NCBI RefSeq assembly: GCF_001043115.1
Contig: NZ_LFME01000017.1
Location: 1-64,000, forward strand
Direction of reading: 5' to 3'
Origin: Xanthomonas sp. NCPPB 1128
GTDB lineage: Bacteria; Pseudomonadota; Gammaproteobacteria; Xanthomonadales; Xanthomonadaceae
Length of the DNA stretch: 64,000 bases
This document shows positions 10,173 through 19,186 of the stretch, piece after piece. Below the pieces are notes generated by a model. The model saw only the letters and a list, made by a program, of their open reading frames with translations, searched no databases and was not told where the DNA came from. Made by a program: the position numbers and the translations under genes. Each line of letters begins with the position of its first letter. Position 1 is the stretch's first letter.

Positions 10173-12818
10173 ATGCCCTCGCTCCTGCGCCATCGCCGCC
10201 TGATCCTGCTGCTGATCGTCATCGTCGGCGGCATGGTGCTGGCGATGCTGTCGGCGCAACACGTCGCCGAACAACGCGCGCTGCGCGCCGAAAGCGTGCA
10301 GCTGCGCCAACAACTGGATCTCTATGCGCAGACCCTGCAGCAGCGCATCGACCGCTACCGCACCCTGCCGCAGGTGCTGGCGCTGGATCCGGAACTGCGC
10401 GACGCCCTGACCCACCCGCTGGACCCGGCCACGCAGCGGCAGCTGAACCTGAAGCTGGAACGCGCCAACGACGTCACCCGCTCCTCGACCCTGACCCTGA
10501 TCGACGCCAATGGCGTGGCCCTGGCCGCCAGCAACTGGCGCCTGGCCAGCAGCAACGTCGGTGCCGACTACAGCTTCCGCCCGTACGTGAAGCAGGCCTT
10601 GGCGCAGGGCAAGGGCCGCTTCTACGGCATCGGCATGACCACCGGCGTGCCCGGCTACTTCCTGTCGCAGGCGATCCTCGACGCACGCGGGCGCCCGCTC
10701 GGGGTGATCGTGATCAAGATCGAGCTGGCTGCGCTGGAGCACGAATGGCTGCGCGTGCCCGACGTGGTGCTGGTCAGCGACGGCCACGACGTGGTGTTCC
10801 TGTCCAGCCGCGACGTCTGGCGCTATCGTCAACTGCAGCCGCTCAGCGCACACGAGCGCGACGAACTGCTGGCCACCCGCCAGTACGCGCAGCAAACGCT
10901 GCTGCCGGCGCAACGGCAGGTGCTGGAGACGCTGGACGACGGCGGCCAGGTGATGCGCATCGACATGCCGGCACAGTCGGCGCCGCTGCTGTGGCAGAGC
11001 ATGGCGCTGCCGGAGAGCGGCTGGCGCCTGCACCTGCTGCACGACATCGGCGGCAGCCGCGCCGCCGGCCGTGCCGCCGCGCTGGCCGCGGCCGGGATCT
11101 GGCTGGCGCTGTCGTTCCTGGGCCTGCTGTTCCAGCAGCGCCAGCGCCTGGCGCGGCTGCGCCAGCGCAGCCGGCGCGAACTGGAGTCGCTGCTGCAGCA
11201 GCATGCGCAGGAACTGCGCACCGCCCAGGACGGCATCGTGCAGGCGGCGCAGCAGGCCGACACCGGCCTCAGCCGCAGCCTGGAGCACCTGCCGCAAGGC
11301 GTGGTGATCATCGATGCGCAACTGCGCCTTGTCGCCTGGAATTCGCGCTACCTGGAGATCTTCCGCTTCCCTCCGGAACTGATCCGGGTCGGCCGCCCGA
11401 TCGAGGACGTGTTCCGCTACAACGCACGCCGCGGCCTGCTCGGCCCCGGCCCGGTGGAAGCGGCGATCCAGCGCCGCCTGGATCACCTGCGCAGCGGCCG
11501 TCCGCACATGCGCGAGAGCGAGAAGGACGACGGCACGGTGCTGGAGATTCGCGGCAATCCGCTGCCCGACGGCGGTTTCGTCACCAGCTACGCCGACATC
11601 ACCAGCTACAAGAACGCCGCGCGCGAACTGCGCTCGCTGGCCGATGCGCTGGAGCACCGCGTCGCCGAACGCACCCGCGACCTGGCCGAGGCCAAGCGCG
11701 AGGCCGAGAATGCCAACCGCTACAAGACGCGCTTCGTGGCCTCGGCGGTGCACGACCTACTGCAGCCACTCAACGCCGCGCGCATGTTCGTCTCGGCGCT
11801 GCGCGGCAAGCTGCACGAAGCCGATGCGCGGCAGATCGCCGACCACGTCGACAATGCGCTGGCGGCGCAGGACGCGATCCTCAACAGCCTGCTGGACATC
11901 TCGCGACTGGAGGCCGGCACGCTGAAGACACAGGTGCAGGACCTGGCGCTGGACCCGTTGTTGCAGACCCTGGCGCGCGAGTTCGGCATCGTCGCCGAAG
12001 GCCGCGGGTTGCGCCTGGACTACGTGCCGACCCGCGCCACCGTGCGCAGCGACGCGACCCTGCTGCGGCGCATCCTGCAGAACTTCCTGTCCAACGCGGT
12101 GCGCTACACCCCGCGCGGGCGCGTGCTGCTGGGCTGCCGCCGCGACGGTACGCAGTTGCGCATCGAAGTCCACGACCAAGGGCCCGGCATTCCCGACGCG
12201 CTGCAGCAGGAGATCTTCGAGGAGTTCCGCCGGCTCGGCGACGGCGTCGCCAACGACCGCGGCGCCGGCCTCGGCCTGGCGATCGTGGAGCGCATCGGCC
12301 GCCTGCTCGGCCACCGCATCGGCCTGCGCTCGCAGCTGGGCCGCGGCAGTGTGTTCTCGGTGACCGTGCCACTGGGCGATGCCGCGGCGGCGCAACGCCA
12401 GGCGCCGGCGGCGATGGCCAGCGACAATGGCGACGACCCGATCCTGCACGGCTGCCGGGTGTGGTGCATCGACGACGACCCGCGGGTCTGCGAGGCCAGC
12501 CGCACCCTGCTGACGCGCTGGGCCTGCCAGGTGGAACTGGCTGCCGGCCCGGACCAGGCGCTGGCCGCGGCGCAGCCGGCGCAGGCGCCGGAACTGGTGC
12601 TGCTGGACGTGCGCATGGGCGAGTGCGACGGCCCGACCCTGTTCGCGCAACTGTGCGCACGCTGGCAGGCCGAGCCGCGGGTGATCCTGGTCACCGCCGA
12701 AGCCGATCCAGCGCTGCGCGCCCTGGCGCAGGAACGCGGCTGGGGCTTCCTGGCCAAACCGGTCCGGGCTCCGGCCCTGCGCGCGCTGATGACGCAGATG
12801 CTGCTGCGGCGTGGCTGA
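10173..12818 (+). CDS. Hybrid sensor histidine kinase with periplasmic sensor, PAS and receiver domains
   Basis: An 881-residue membrane-bound hybrid kinase. The N-terminus has a transmembrane segment (about 9-27), then a periplasmic domain of DctB/Cache type (about 30-290, with FRPYVKQALAQGKGRFYGIG) and a second transmembrane segment (about 300-325). A PAS domain follows (about 365-490), then the dimerisation helix with phospho-accepting H527 in AVHDLLQPLNAAR, the ATPase domain (NFLSNAVRY; GAGLGLAIV), and a C-terminal receiver with predicted phospho-Asp D812 (LLDVRMGE). The kinase core matches the NahK/ErcS'/MxtR-like class, which usually works with a LuxR-type regulator; one is encoded about 0.9 kb downstream. 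The sensor type and neighbours point to C4-dicarboxylate sensing. Confidence 0.9.
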   Translation: MPSLLRHRRLILLLIVIVGGMVLAMLSAQHVAEQRALRAESVQLRQQLDLYAQTLQQRIDRYRTLPQVLALDPELRDALTHPLDPATQRQLNLKLERANDVTRSSTLTLIDANGVALAASNWRLASSNVGADYSFRPYVKQALAQGKGRFYGIGMTTGVPGYFLSQAILDARGRPLGVIVIKIELAALEHEWLRVPDVVLVSDGHDVVFLSSRDVWRYRQLQPLSAHERDELLATRQYAQQTLLPAQRQVLETLDDGGQVMRIDMPAQSAPLLWQSMALPESGWRLHLLHDIGGSRAAGRAAALAAAGIWLALSFLGLLFQQRQRLARLRQRSRRELESLLQQHAQELRTAQDGIVQAAQQADTGLSRSLEHLPQGVVIIDAQLRLVAWNSRYLEIFRFPPELIRVGRPIEDVFRYNARRGLLGPGPVEAAIQRRLDHLRSGRPHMRESEKDDGTVLEIRGNPLPDGGFVTSYADITSYKNAARELRSLADALEHRVAERTRDLAEAKREAENANRYKTRFVASAVHDLLQPLNAARMFVSALRGKLHEADARQIADHVDNALAAQDAILNSLLDISRLEAGTLKTQVQDLALDPLLQTLAREFGIVAEGRGLRLDYVPTRATVRSDATLLRRILQNFLSNAVRYTPRGRVLLGCRRDGTQLRIEVHDQGPGIPDALQQEIFEEFRRLGDGVANDRGAGLGLAIVERIGRLLGHRIGLRSQLGRGSVFSVTVPLGDAAAAQRQAPAAMASDNGDDPILHGCRVWCIDDDPRVCEASRTLLTRWACQVELAAGPDQALAAAQPAQAPELVLLDVRMGECDGPTLFAQLCARWQAEPRVILVTAEADPALRALAQERGWGFLAKPVRAPALRALMTQMLLRRG

Positions 12819-12825
12819 GGTTGAG

Positions 12826-13291
12826 CCCCTCTCCCACCGGAAGATGGGTTGGGGTGAGGGTCCGCGGCGCGCAGCGCCATGCAAGACCTCATGCGCAGTT
12901 GGCTAGCCAATCCCCGCCATCGCCCTTGAGAGAGGAATCCTGGCGGCCGTACCCTCATCCGCCCCTGCGGGGCACCTTCTCCCGAGGGGAGAAGGAAGAG
13001 CGTGGGCCCCTCTCCCACCGGGAGAAGGAAGAGCGCTGGCCCCTCTCTCACCGGGAGAAGGAAGAGCGTGGCCCCTCTCCCGCCGGGAGAGGGGTTGGGG
13101 TGAGGGTCCGGGGCGCGCAGCGCCACGCAAGACCTCGTGTGCAGTTGGCTAGCCAATCCACGCCATCGCGCTTGAGACAGAAATCCCTGGCGGCCGTACC
13201 CTCATCCGCCCCTGCGGGGCACCCTCTCCCACCGGAAGAAGGAAGAGCGTGGCCCCTCTCCCGCCGGGAGAGGGGTTGGGGTGAGGGTCGG
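12826..13291. repeat. Tandem intergenic repeat block (two about 180-bp units plus short CCCCTCTCCC units)
   Basis: Two related long units lie in direct orientation: the GGTTGGGGTGAGGGTC core recurs at about 12847, 13093 and 13274, and the segment from CAAGACCTC through GTTGGCTAGCCAATCC to CCCTCATCCGCCCCTGCGGG is present twice (about 12880-12972 and 13126-13222). Between them are three 32-33-base direct repeats of GCCCCTCTCYCACCGGGAG.. starting near 13006, 13039 and 13071. CCCCTCTCCC and GGGAGAGGGG arms form hairpins. Non-coding; it resembles dispersed xanthomonad intergenic repeats. Confidence 0.85.
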
Positions 13292-13306
13292 CGCGCTGCA
13301 GGGCCT

Positions 13307-13657
13307 CTACCACTCGCGTGGGGCGATCAGCTCCTCGACGTCGGCGTCGGCGAAACCGTAGGCCTTAGCGATGTGCAGGAAGTCCACGCCGATGTTCTCG
13401 CGCGCGGAGGTCTCGATCTCGCTGTCGTGGGCCTCGAATTCCAGCGCCAGCTTGTTGAACTCCTCGGTGGCGGCGTGGGTCAGCCGGTACAGCGCCGGCA
13501 GATCCGCCGGCTCCTGCGCCTCGATCGCCTCGCACAACCGCAGCAGGATCTTCTGCCCCTTGCCGACCAGCGACGGGGGGAAGTAGTCGTCGTCCAGCAT
13601 CTCCTGCAGGAACGGATAGTGGGCGGTCTGCTCGTTGCGGATGGTCGTGGTGGGCAT
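13307..13657 (-). CDS. Small DUF5713-like protein
   Basis: A 116-residue acidic, soluble protein without signal peptide or membrane segment. Features are an aromatic N-terminal motif (HYPFLQEMLDDDYFPP, about 13-28) and a helical body with LYRLTHAATEEFNKL. It resembles the DUF5713 family of unknown function. ATG at 13657 (MPTTTIRNEQ) is preferred to an upstream start because family members begin there. It lies between the hybrid kinase (convergent) and the LuxR regulator (same strand, upstream by about 93 bases), so it may be co-transcribed with the regulator. Function unknown. Confidence 0.75.
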   Translation of the reverse strand: MPTTTIRNEQTAHYPFLQEMLDDDYFPPSLVGKGQKILLRLCEAIEAQEPADLPALYRLTHAATEEFNKLALEFEAHDSEIETSARENIGVDFLHIAKAYGFADADVEELIAPREW

Positions 13658-13750
13658 GGTCCGGTGGTCTCCGCCCGCGGGGGGCGCGGGCATCGGCGCA
13701 TAGCATCGCGTATCCGGGCGCCGCGGAAAACGCCCCGCCGGTGGCCCGGT

Positions 13751-14389
13751 TCAGGCCTCGCCTTCCGGCTCCAGCGCCTTCACCAGCACCGCTGCCTGGG
13801 TGCGGCTGTGGCATTCGAGCTTCTTCAGGATCGCGGTCACGTGAACCTTGACGGTGTTCTCGGCCAGGCCCAGTTCGTAGGCGATCTGCTTGTTGAGCAA
13901 GCCGTCGGCCAGGCACAGCAGCACCCGGAACTGCTGCGGGGTCAATTGCGCCAGGCGCGCGGCCAGCTGCGCGTCGGCCTCCGAACGCGCCGCGGTCAGC
14001 GGCGGGAACCAGGTGCCGCCGTCGAGCACCGCCGCCACCGCGATGCCGATGGTCTCGGCGGGCGAGGACTTGGGAATGAAGCCGGCCGCGCCGAACTGCT
14101 GCGCGCGGCGGATCACCCGCGGGTGGTCGTTGGAGGAAATCACCACCACCGGCACGTCCGGGCGCTCGCCGCGTACGTGCAGCAGGGCCGAGAAACCGCG
14201 GGCGCCGGGCATGGCCAGGTCCAGCAGGATCAGGTCGGCATCGGCCTGGGCGGCCAGCGCGGCGTCCAGGGTGGCAGCGCTGGCCGCCTCCACCACCAGG
14301 GCGCGCGGCAAGGCCTGGCGCAGCGCGTGCAGCACGGCGGCGCGGAACAGCGGGTGGTCGTCGGCGACCAGGATCGTCGGGGCATCCAT
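13751..14389 (-). CDS. LuxR/NarL-family response regulator
   Basis: A 212-residue two-component response regulator. The receiver has the acidic pair D10-D11, phospho-acceptor D57 (LILLDLAMPG) and the conserved Lys in FIPKSS; a C-terminal LuxR-type HTH follows (about 148-205, QLTPQQFRVLLCLADGLLNKQIA). ATG at 14389. It is the likely partner of the hybrid kinase at 10173-12818, since that kinase class commonly signals to NarL-type regulators of organic-acid metabolism (compare MxtR/ErdR, CrbS/CrbR). Pairing is inferred from position and class; targets may include dctA and the porin. Confidence 0.88.
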   Translation of the reverse strand: MDAPTILVADDHPLFRAAVLHALRQALPRALVVEAASAATLDAALAAQADADLILLDLAMPGARGFSALLHVRGERPDVPVVVISSNDHPRVIRRAQQFGAAGFIPKSSPAETIGIAVAAVLDGGTWFPPLTAARSEADAQLAARLAQLTPQQFRVLLCLADGLLNKQIAYELGLAENTVKVHVTAILKKLECHSRTQAAVLVKALEPEGEA

Positions 14390-14663
14390 GGGCGTGAGGC
14401 GGCTGGCATGACGCCGCAACGCGGCATCGGGTGGGCGCGGACAGCGCAGGACATGCAGTGTACGTGCGGCGCGGATGGATGCCGAGCGTGCGCCCGCTCT
14501 GGCGGAGGGTCGCGCGCCAGGACAAGCCTGCCGGATCTTGTCGTCGGCGCGCGCCACGCGACACAGCCCTGACCCATCCGCACCAGACAATTGCCCAGCC
14601 CCCACCCACCCGCCGCCTCCAGCAGCAGGCACTGGCTGCCGCGCATTCAAGGCCAGCCCCACC

Positions 14664-14684
14664 ATGGCCGATAACACGGCGTGA
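14664..14684 (+). other. Possible six-codon leader minicistron overlapping the diguanylate cyclase start
   Basis: ATG at 14664 encodes MADNTA and its TGA stop overlaps the GTG start at 14681 as GTGA. An AAGG stretch lies upstream. The arrangement could couple translation of the following GTG-initiated gene, which itself lacks a clear Shine-Dalgarno; it may equally be chance. Confidence 0.3.
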
Positions 14685-17600
14685 CCGTCTCGCTCTCCAA
14701 CCTGCTGGGCCGCCTGCCGCTGGCCGCGTCCTGCCTCACCCTGTGCCTGGCGCTGGCCCCGGTTGCGTCCGCGTCGGCGGCCGTGACCGTCAACGACGAC
14801 GACCTCCCCAGCAGCCTGGAACACTTCGGCCTGGACGACGGTTTGTCGCAACTGTCGATCAACGCCCTGCAGAGCGACGACCAGGGCTTTCTGTGGGTGG
14901 GCACGCAGGAAGGCCTGAACCGCTTCGATGGACATCTGTTCCGCACCTACCGGCGCGAACTCGGCAGCGATAGCCAGCAGAGCCTGCTCAGCAGCAGCAT
15001 CGACAGCATCGGCTTCGAGCCGCGCGGCACCCGGCTGTGGCTGGGCACCAACGATGCCGGCCTGGAAGTGATCGAACTGGCCACCTGGCAACACCACCGC
15101 CTCGACGCCAAGCAGGGGCTCTCGCACAACCGCGTCACCCAGATCCTGATCGATCCGCAGGGCGGCGCGTGGCTGGGCACCGAACGCGGCATGGACCGGG
15201 TCGAGGCCGACCTGCAACGGGCGCGGCCGCTGGGCGGCGATGCGCCGGTGGTGGGCCTGACCTGGATGCCGGACGGCAAACAGCCGGTAGCGCTGGACCG
15301 GCAATGCCGCCTGTGGCGGCTGGGCCGCGAGGCGCGCGAGGAGTTGCCGGCACCGCGTGGCATCGACGAATGCGTGGGCCTGCAGTCCGGGCCGGAGGGG
15401 CTGTGGCTGGCCTCGGCGCGCGGCGGGCTGTTCCAGCTCGATGCGCGGGGCACGGTGCGGGCGCACTGGACGCCGGCGCAACTGCTCACCGGCGGCAGCG
15501 ACCTCAGCGCGCTGATCCGGCTGCACGACGGCCGCGTGCTGGTCGGCACCACCAATGCCACGGTGACGCAACTGGACAGCGCGCGGCATGTGCCGCAGCG
15601 GCTGAGCTTCGACATACCGCCGAACAGCGCGATCATCCGCTTCTACCAGGCACCCGACGGCACCTGGTGGATCGGCACCTACACCGCCGGGCTGTACCGG
15701 GTACGGCCATTGTCGGCGGTGATCCGCAACGACGAAGAGCGCATCAGCGACATCCGCGACTGGCCCAGCAGCAGCGTGCGCAGCATCTGGCGCGACGGCG
15801 AGCGCATGCTGATCGGGACCGACCAGGGCCTGCTGCTGCGCGACGGCAGCCGCGCTGCCTGGCACCTGATACCGGGACTGGCCAGTCAGGCGATCCGCAG
15901 CATCGCCGCCGATCGCGACGGCTGGTGGCTGGGGACGCGCCAGGGGCTGTGGCGCCTGGACCGGGGCGGCGCGCTGCGGCGCCTGGGCGGCCTGGCCGAC
16001 GAGCACATCAACGATCTGCTGCTGGAAGGCGACACGCTGTGGGTCGCCACCCGCCGCGGCCTGACCCGCGTGGTCGGCGGACGCGTGCACAACGATCCGC
16101 GCTGGGCACCGCTGAACGGGCACACCCTGACCCGGATCTACCGCGGCAGCGACGACACGTTGTGGATCGGCTGCAACGATTGCGGCCTGTGGCGCATGCG
16201 CAGCGGCCGTCCCGCCGAACCGTACCGCCCGCGTGGCAGTACCTTGTACGCCTCGGTCTGGTCGCTGTACGAACGCGACGGCGTGCTGTGGGTGGGCACC
16301 TTCTCCGGCGGGCTGTACCGCATCGACCTCAAGCGCGACGTGGCACTGCGCTACAGCGACCGCGAAGGGCTCAGCAGCAACGTCATCTACACCATCCTGC
16401 CGGACCCGCAGGGGCGGCTGTGGCTGAGCACCAACAACGGCCTGAGCGTGCTCGATCCGCGCACCCGCATCGTGCAGAGCCTGGGCCGCCGCGACGGCCT
16501 GCAGAACCAGGAATACAACAGCGGCCGCGGCTACCGCGACGCGCACGGCCTGCTGTACTTCGGCGGCACCCAGGGCGTGGACGTGATCGACCCCACGCGC
16601 CTGCCGCTGCGCAGCCCGCAGGCGCGCGCGGTGCTCACCGACCTGCGCATCCTCAATGCCGGCGAGGACCGCAACGGCGGCCAGAACCAGGCCGAGAGCG
16701 ACGTGGTCTACGCGCAGCGCATCGCCCTGGACCACCGCGACAACGTGTTCACCATCGGCATGACCGCGATCGACTTCGCTGCGCCGGGGACTGCACGCCT
16801 GCGCTATCGCGTCGACGGGCTGCAGAAGGGCTGGGTGTACCCGCAGACCGCGCACAGCGACTTCTCGGTCAGCCACCTGCCGCCGGATCGCTACACGCTG
16901 GTGGTGGAAGCGGCCGGCCGCGACGGCCAGTTCGGCGCCGCGCGACGGCTGCAGATCGAGGTGCTGCCGCCGCCCTGGCGGCATCCGCTGGCCTACGCCG
17001 CCTACGTGTTGCTGGGGCTGGCGCTGCTCGGTCTGGCATTGCATCGGGTACGACGCACCGTCAACCGCGAACGCGACATGGTGGAACTGCTGAACCTGAC
17101 CGTGGCCGAGCGCACCCGCCAGCTTGAGCGGGCCAACCAGCAGTTGCTGCAGAGCAATGCGCGCCTGCAGGCGGCCACGCGCCTGGATCCGCTGACCCAG
17201 GTCGCCAACCGTCGCGAGCTGCAGGACTGGCTGGCGCGCGAATGCCCCGCCCTGCTGGCGGCGCTGGACGACGGCAGCAGCGCCGATGCGCTGTACTTCT
17301 TCATGATCGACGTGGACAACTTCAAGCGCATCAACGACGACTACGGCCACCAGGCCGGCGACGCCGCGCTGGTGCACTGCGCCGATCGCCTGCGCGGGCT
17401 GTGCGGCGAGCACGACCTGCTGGTGCGCTGGGGCGGCGAGGAGTTCCTGCTGGTCACGCGCCTGCCGCGCGAGGATGCCGCCAGTGCCCTAGCCGAACGC
17501 CTGCGCGCGGCGGTGGCCACGCAGCGCTTCGCCCTGGCCGAGCGCGAACTGACGTTGACCTGCTCGATCGGCTTCGCGCCCTGGCCGTTCGTCGCCGCAT

Positions 17601-17821
17601 GGCCGGCGCTGGGCGACTGGGAGCAGAGCGTGGGCCTGGCCGACCGCTGCCTCTACGCCGCCAAGGGCGCCGGCAAGGACGCCTGGGTCGGGCTGGCGCC
17701 GGGCGCGGCGCCGGATCGGCCGCGCCTGCACGCGCTGCTGGCCGGCGGCGCGCCGGAGGAACTGGGCGACAGCGTGCGCGTGCTGTGTTCGCCCGGGCGC
17801 CAGCCGCGCTTCGCGCGCTGA
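14681..17821 (+). CDS. Two-component-propeller diguanylate cyclase (GGDEF)
   Basis: A 1046-residue membrane protein. It starts (GTG 14681) with a signal peptide (MTVSLSNLLGRLPLAASC.., to about 34). A large periplasmic sensor follows, made of repeated propeller blades (GLDDGLSQLSINALQSD; repeated LWVGT / LWLGT / WWIGT strands) and a Y_Y_Y domain (about 660-760). One transmembrane helix (about 772-792), a short coiled coil and a GGDEF domain complete it. The active site is GGEEF at 918-922, so c-di-GMP synthesis is expected. The RxxD inhibitory site five residues before it reads GEHD, so product inhibition through that site is probably absent. It is divergent from the LuxR regulator gene; its ligand is unknown. 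Confidence 0.92.
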   Translation: MTVSLSNLLGRLPLAASCLTLCLALAPVASASAAVTVNDDDLPSSLEHFGLDDGLSQLSINALQSDDQGFLWVGTQEGLNRFDGHLFRTYRRELGSDSQQSLLSSSIDSIGFEPRGTRLWLGTNDAGLEVIELATWQHHRLDAKQGLSHNRVTQILIDPQGGAWLGTERGMDRVEADLQRARPLGGDAPVVGLTWMPDGKQPVALDRQCRLWRLGREAREELPAPRGIDECVGLQSGPEGLWLASARGGLFQLDARGTVRAHWTPAQLLTGGSDLSALIRLHDGRVLVGTTNATVTQLDSARHVPQRLSFDIPPNSAIIRFYQAPDGTWWIGTYTAGLYRVRPLSAVIRNDEERISDIRDWPSSSVRSIWRDGERMLIGTDQGLLLRDGSRAAWHLIPGLASQAIRSIAADRDGWWLGTRQGLWRLDRGGALRRLGGLADEHINDLLLEGDTLWVATRRGLTRVVGGRVHNDPRWAPLNGHTLTRIYRGSDDTLWIGCNDCGLWRMRSGRPAEPYRPRGSTLYASVWSLYERDGVLWVGTFSGGLYRIDLKRDVALRYSDREGLSSNVIYTILPDPQGRLWLSTNNGLSVLDPRTRIVQSLGRRDGLQNQEYNSGRGYRDAHGLLYFGGTQGVDVIDPTRLPLRSPQARAVLTDLRILNAGEDRNGGQNQAESDVVYAQRIALDHRDNVFTIGMTAIDFAAPGTARLRYRVDGLQKGWVYPQTAHSDFSVSHLPPDRYTLVVEAAGRDGQFGAARRLQIEVLPPPWRHPLAYAAYVLLGLALLGLALHRVRRTVNRERDMVELLNLTVAERTRQLERANQQLLQSNARLQAATRLDPLTQVANRRELQDWLARECPALLAALDDGSSADALYFFMIDVDNFKRINDDYGHQAGDAALVHCADRLRGLCGEHDLLVRWGGEEFLLVTRLPREDAASALAERLRAAVATQRFALAERELTLTCSIGFAPWPFVAAWPALGDWEQSVGLADRCLYAAKGAGKDAWVGLAPGAAPDRPRLHALLAGGAPEELGDSVRVLCSPGRQPRFAR

Positions 17822-17832
17822 ACGCAGGCCCC

Positions 17833-18101
17833 TAGGGCGTGTCACCGATTCCCGAGTATGCCGCGTTGGGTCTGGCAGGCGCGCTGCCGGCGTTGCGTGG
17901 CGCAGTGCCTGACTGGCCGTCAGGTCAAGCCGCGCGGCGCCGGTAGCGCGCCTGCCAGACCCAACCCGAAGGGCCGCGGTTGCGCGCGCCCGTGGCCGCG
18001 TCATCGCTCGGGCGTGGACGCACGTCCACGTCCTCGCTCTTCCTTGCCACAGGCACGCGCAACCGCGGCGCGGCATGCTCGGGGAGGGGTGACACGCCCT
18101 A
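17833..18101. repeat. MITE-like palindromic element with about 32-bp terminal inverted repeats (copy 1)
   Basis: 269 bp bounded by TAGGGCGTGTCACC...CCCGAG.ATGCCGC at the left and its near-perfect reverse complement at the right (ends at 18101). Inside is a second inverted pair: TTGGGTCTGGCAGGCGCGCT near 17866 and its complement near 17941-17964 with one mismatch over about 27 bp. A third small palindrome GGACG-CACGTCC is near 18016. It fills the gap between two convergent genes and starts 2 bases past the stop codon of the binding-protein gene. No transposase is encoded. Confidence 0.8.
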
Positions 18102-18103
18102 GC

Positions 18104-19186
18104 TCAGCGCGGCGGCGCCTGCTGCATGCTGCTGCGCCAGGCGTCCAGGAACTGCCGCCGCTTCAGCGCATCCAGGTACACCAGCAGGCCGGGACCCAGC
18201 GCGATCGGGCGGAACGCCGCGGCCGCGGCCGGCCCACCCTGCACCGCCCTGCCCGGCTGCGGCAGGATCGGCTGCAGCCGCGCCTCGCGCGACAGCACCT
18301 GCTGCCCGCGCGGCGACAGCAGGTAATCCAGGAAGCGGCGCGCCTCGGCCGCATGCGGGCTGTCGCGCGGGATCACCGCGGTGCGCAGCGCGACCAGGGT
18401 GTAGTCCTCCGGCTGCACGATCGCCAGCGGCGCGCCGGCATCGATGCGCGCCTGCGCGTACGAGCCCAGCACGTTGTAGGCCAGCAGCAGCTCGCCACGC
18501 GCGACCTTGTCCAGCAGCACGCCGGTGCGCTCTTCCAGCACCACCTGGTTGTCGCCCATCGCCGCCAGCAGCGCGCCGGCCATGCTGCCGAGCTGACTGT
18601 CCTGGGTCGCGAACAGGTAGCCCACGCCGCTGCGCTCCACATCGTAGGTGCCGATGCGCCCGCGCAGCGGCAGGCCCGGCGCGCGCAGCAGCTCCAGCAG
18701 CCGGCGGCGGGTCCGCGGCACCTGCGCGGCCGGCAGCCGCGCGGTGTTGTAGACGATCGCCACCGGCTCGTAGCTGATGCCGAACAGCTCGTGCCGCCAT
18801 TGCGCCCAGGCCGGCAGCGCCTCGGTCTGCGGCGAGCGGTGGGCCAGCGCGTGGCCGTCGTTCACCAGCTTGGTCTGCAGGTCCATGCTGGCGCTGATCA
18901 GCAGATCGGCGCAGCGCGGGCCGGGGCCGGGATGCAGATAGCGCTGGTAGATGTCCCAGGCGATCGCGTCCTGGTACACCACCTCGGTCTGCGGATGCAG
19001 GCGCTGATAATCGCCGATCACCGCGGCGAACACCTCGATGTCGGTCGAGCCCTGGATGCACAGTTGCGCGGTGGCGGCGCCTTGTGCCGGGAAGCGACGC
19101 ACGTCGCCGGGCGCGGCCAGCGCGCTACCGGCGAGCAGCACGGTCAGCAGCAGCGGCAGACGGTGCAGCAGCATGGACAGGCTCAT
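18104..19186 (-). CDS. Periplasmic ABC-type substrate-binding protein co-translated with TctE
   Basis: A 360-residue secreted type-2 periplasmic binding protein (Fbp/iron-sulfate-like fold). A signal peptide (MSLSMLLHRLPLLLTVLLAG.., cleavage about residue 24) leads into a mature domain with STDIEVFAAVIGDYQRLHPQ, the GISYEPVAIVYNT hinge strand and LLAYNVLGSYA. No permease or ATPase gene is next to it. Its ATG overlaps the stop of the sensor kinase gene by 4 bases (ATGA), so its amount is tied to the kinase; this suggests a ligand-presenting accessory for sensing rather than transport. The substrate is not evident; citrate or another carboxylate is an inference from context. M1 or M5 could be the start. 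Confidence 0.87.
   Translation of the reverse strand: MSLSMLLHRLPLLLTVLLAGSALAAPGDVRRFPAQGAATAQLCIQGSTDIEVFAAVIGDYQRLHPQTEVVYQDAIAWDIYQRYLHPGPGPRCADLLISASMDLQTKLVNDGHALAHRSPQTEALPAWAQWRHELFGISYEPVAIVYNTARLPAAQVPRTRRRLLELLRAPGLPLRGRIGTYDVERSGVGYLFATQDSQLGSMAGALLAAMGDNQVVLEERTGVLLDKVARGELLLAYNVLGSYAQARIDAGAPLAIVQPEDYTLVALRTAVIPRDSPHAAEARRFLDYLLSPRGQQVLSREARLQPILPQPGRAVQGGPAAAAAFRPIALGPGLLVYLDALKRRQFLDAWRSSMQQAPPR

Noticed and set aside
13006-13100. Three 32-33-base repeats as a mini-CRISPR
   Set aside because: Units are directly contiguous with no unique spacers.
13751-17413. A 1220-codon minus-strand frame spanning the regulator and the diguanylate cyclase
   Set aside because: Only the first regulator part (to 14389) is a real protein; the rest is antisense to the GGDEF gene.
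17489-18076. Minus-strand frame through the MITE-like element and a similar plus-strand frame at 25024 as a conserved small protein
   Set aside because: The two share residues (WTCV.ARA) only because the DNA palindrome GGACGTGCGTCC is shared; both cross inverted repeats and lack family support.
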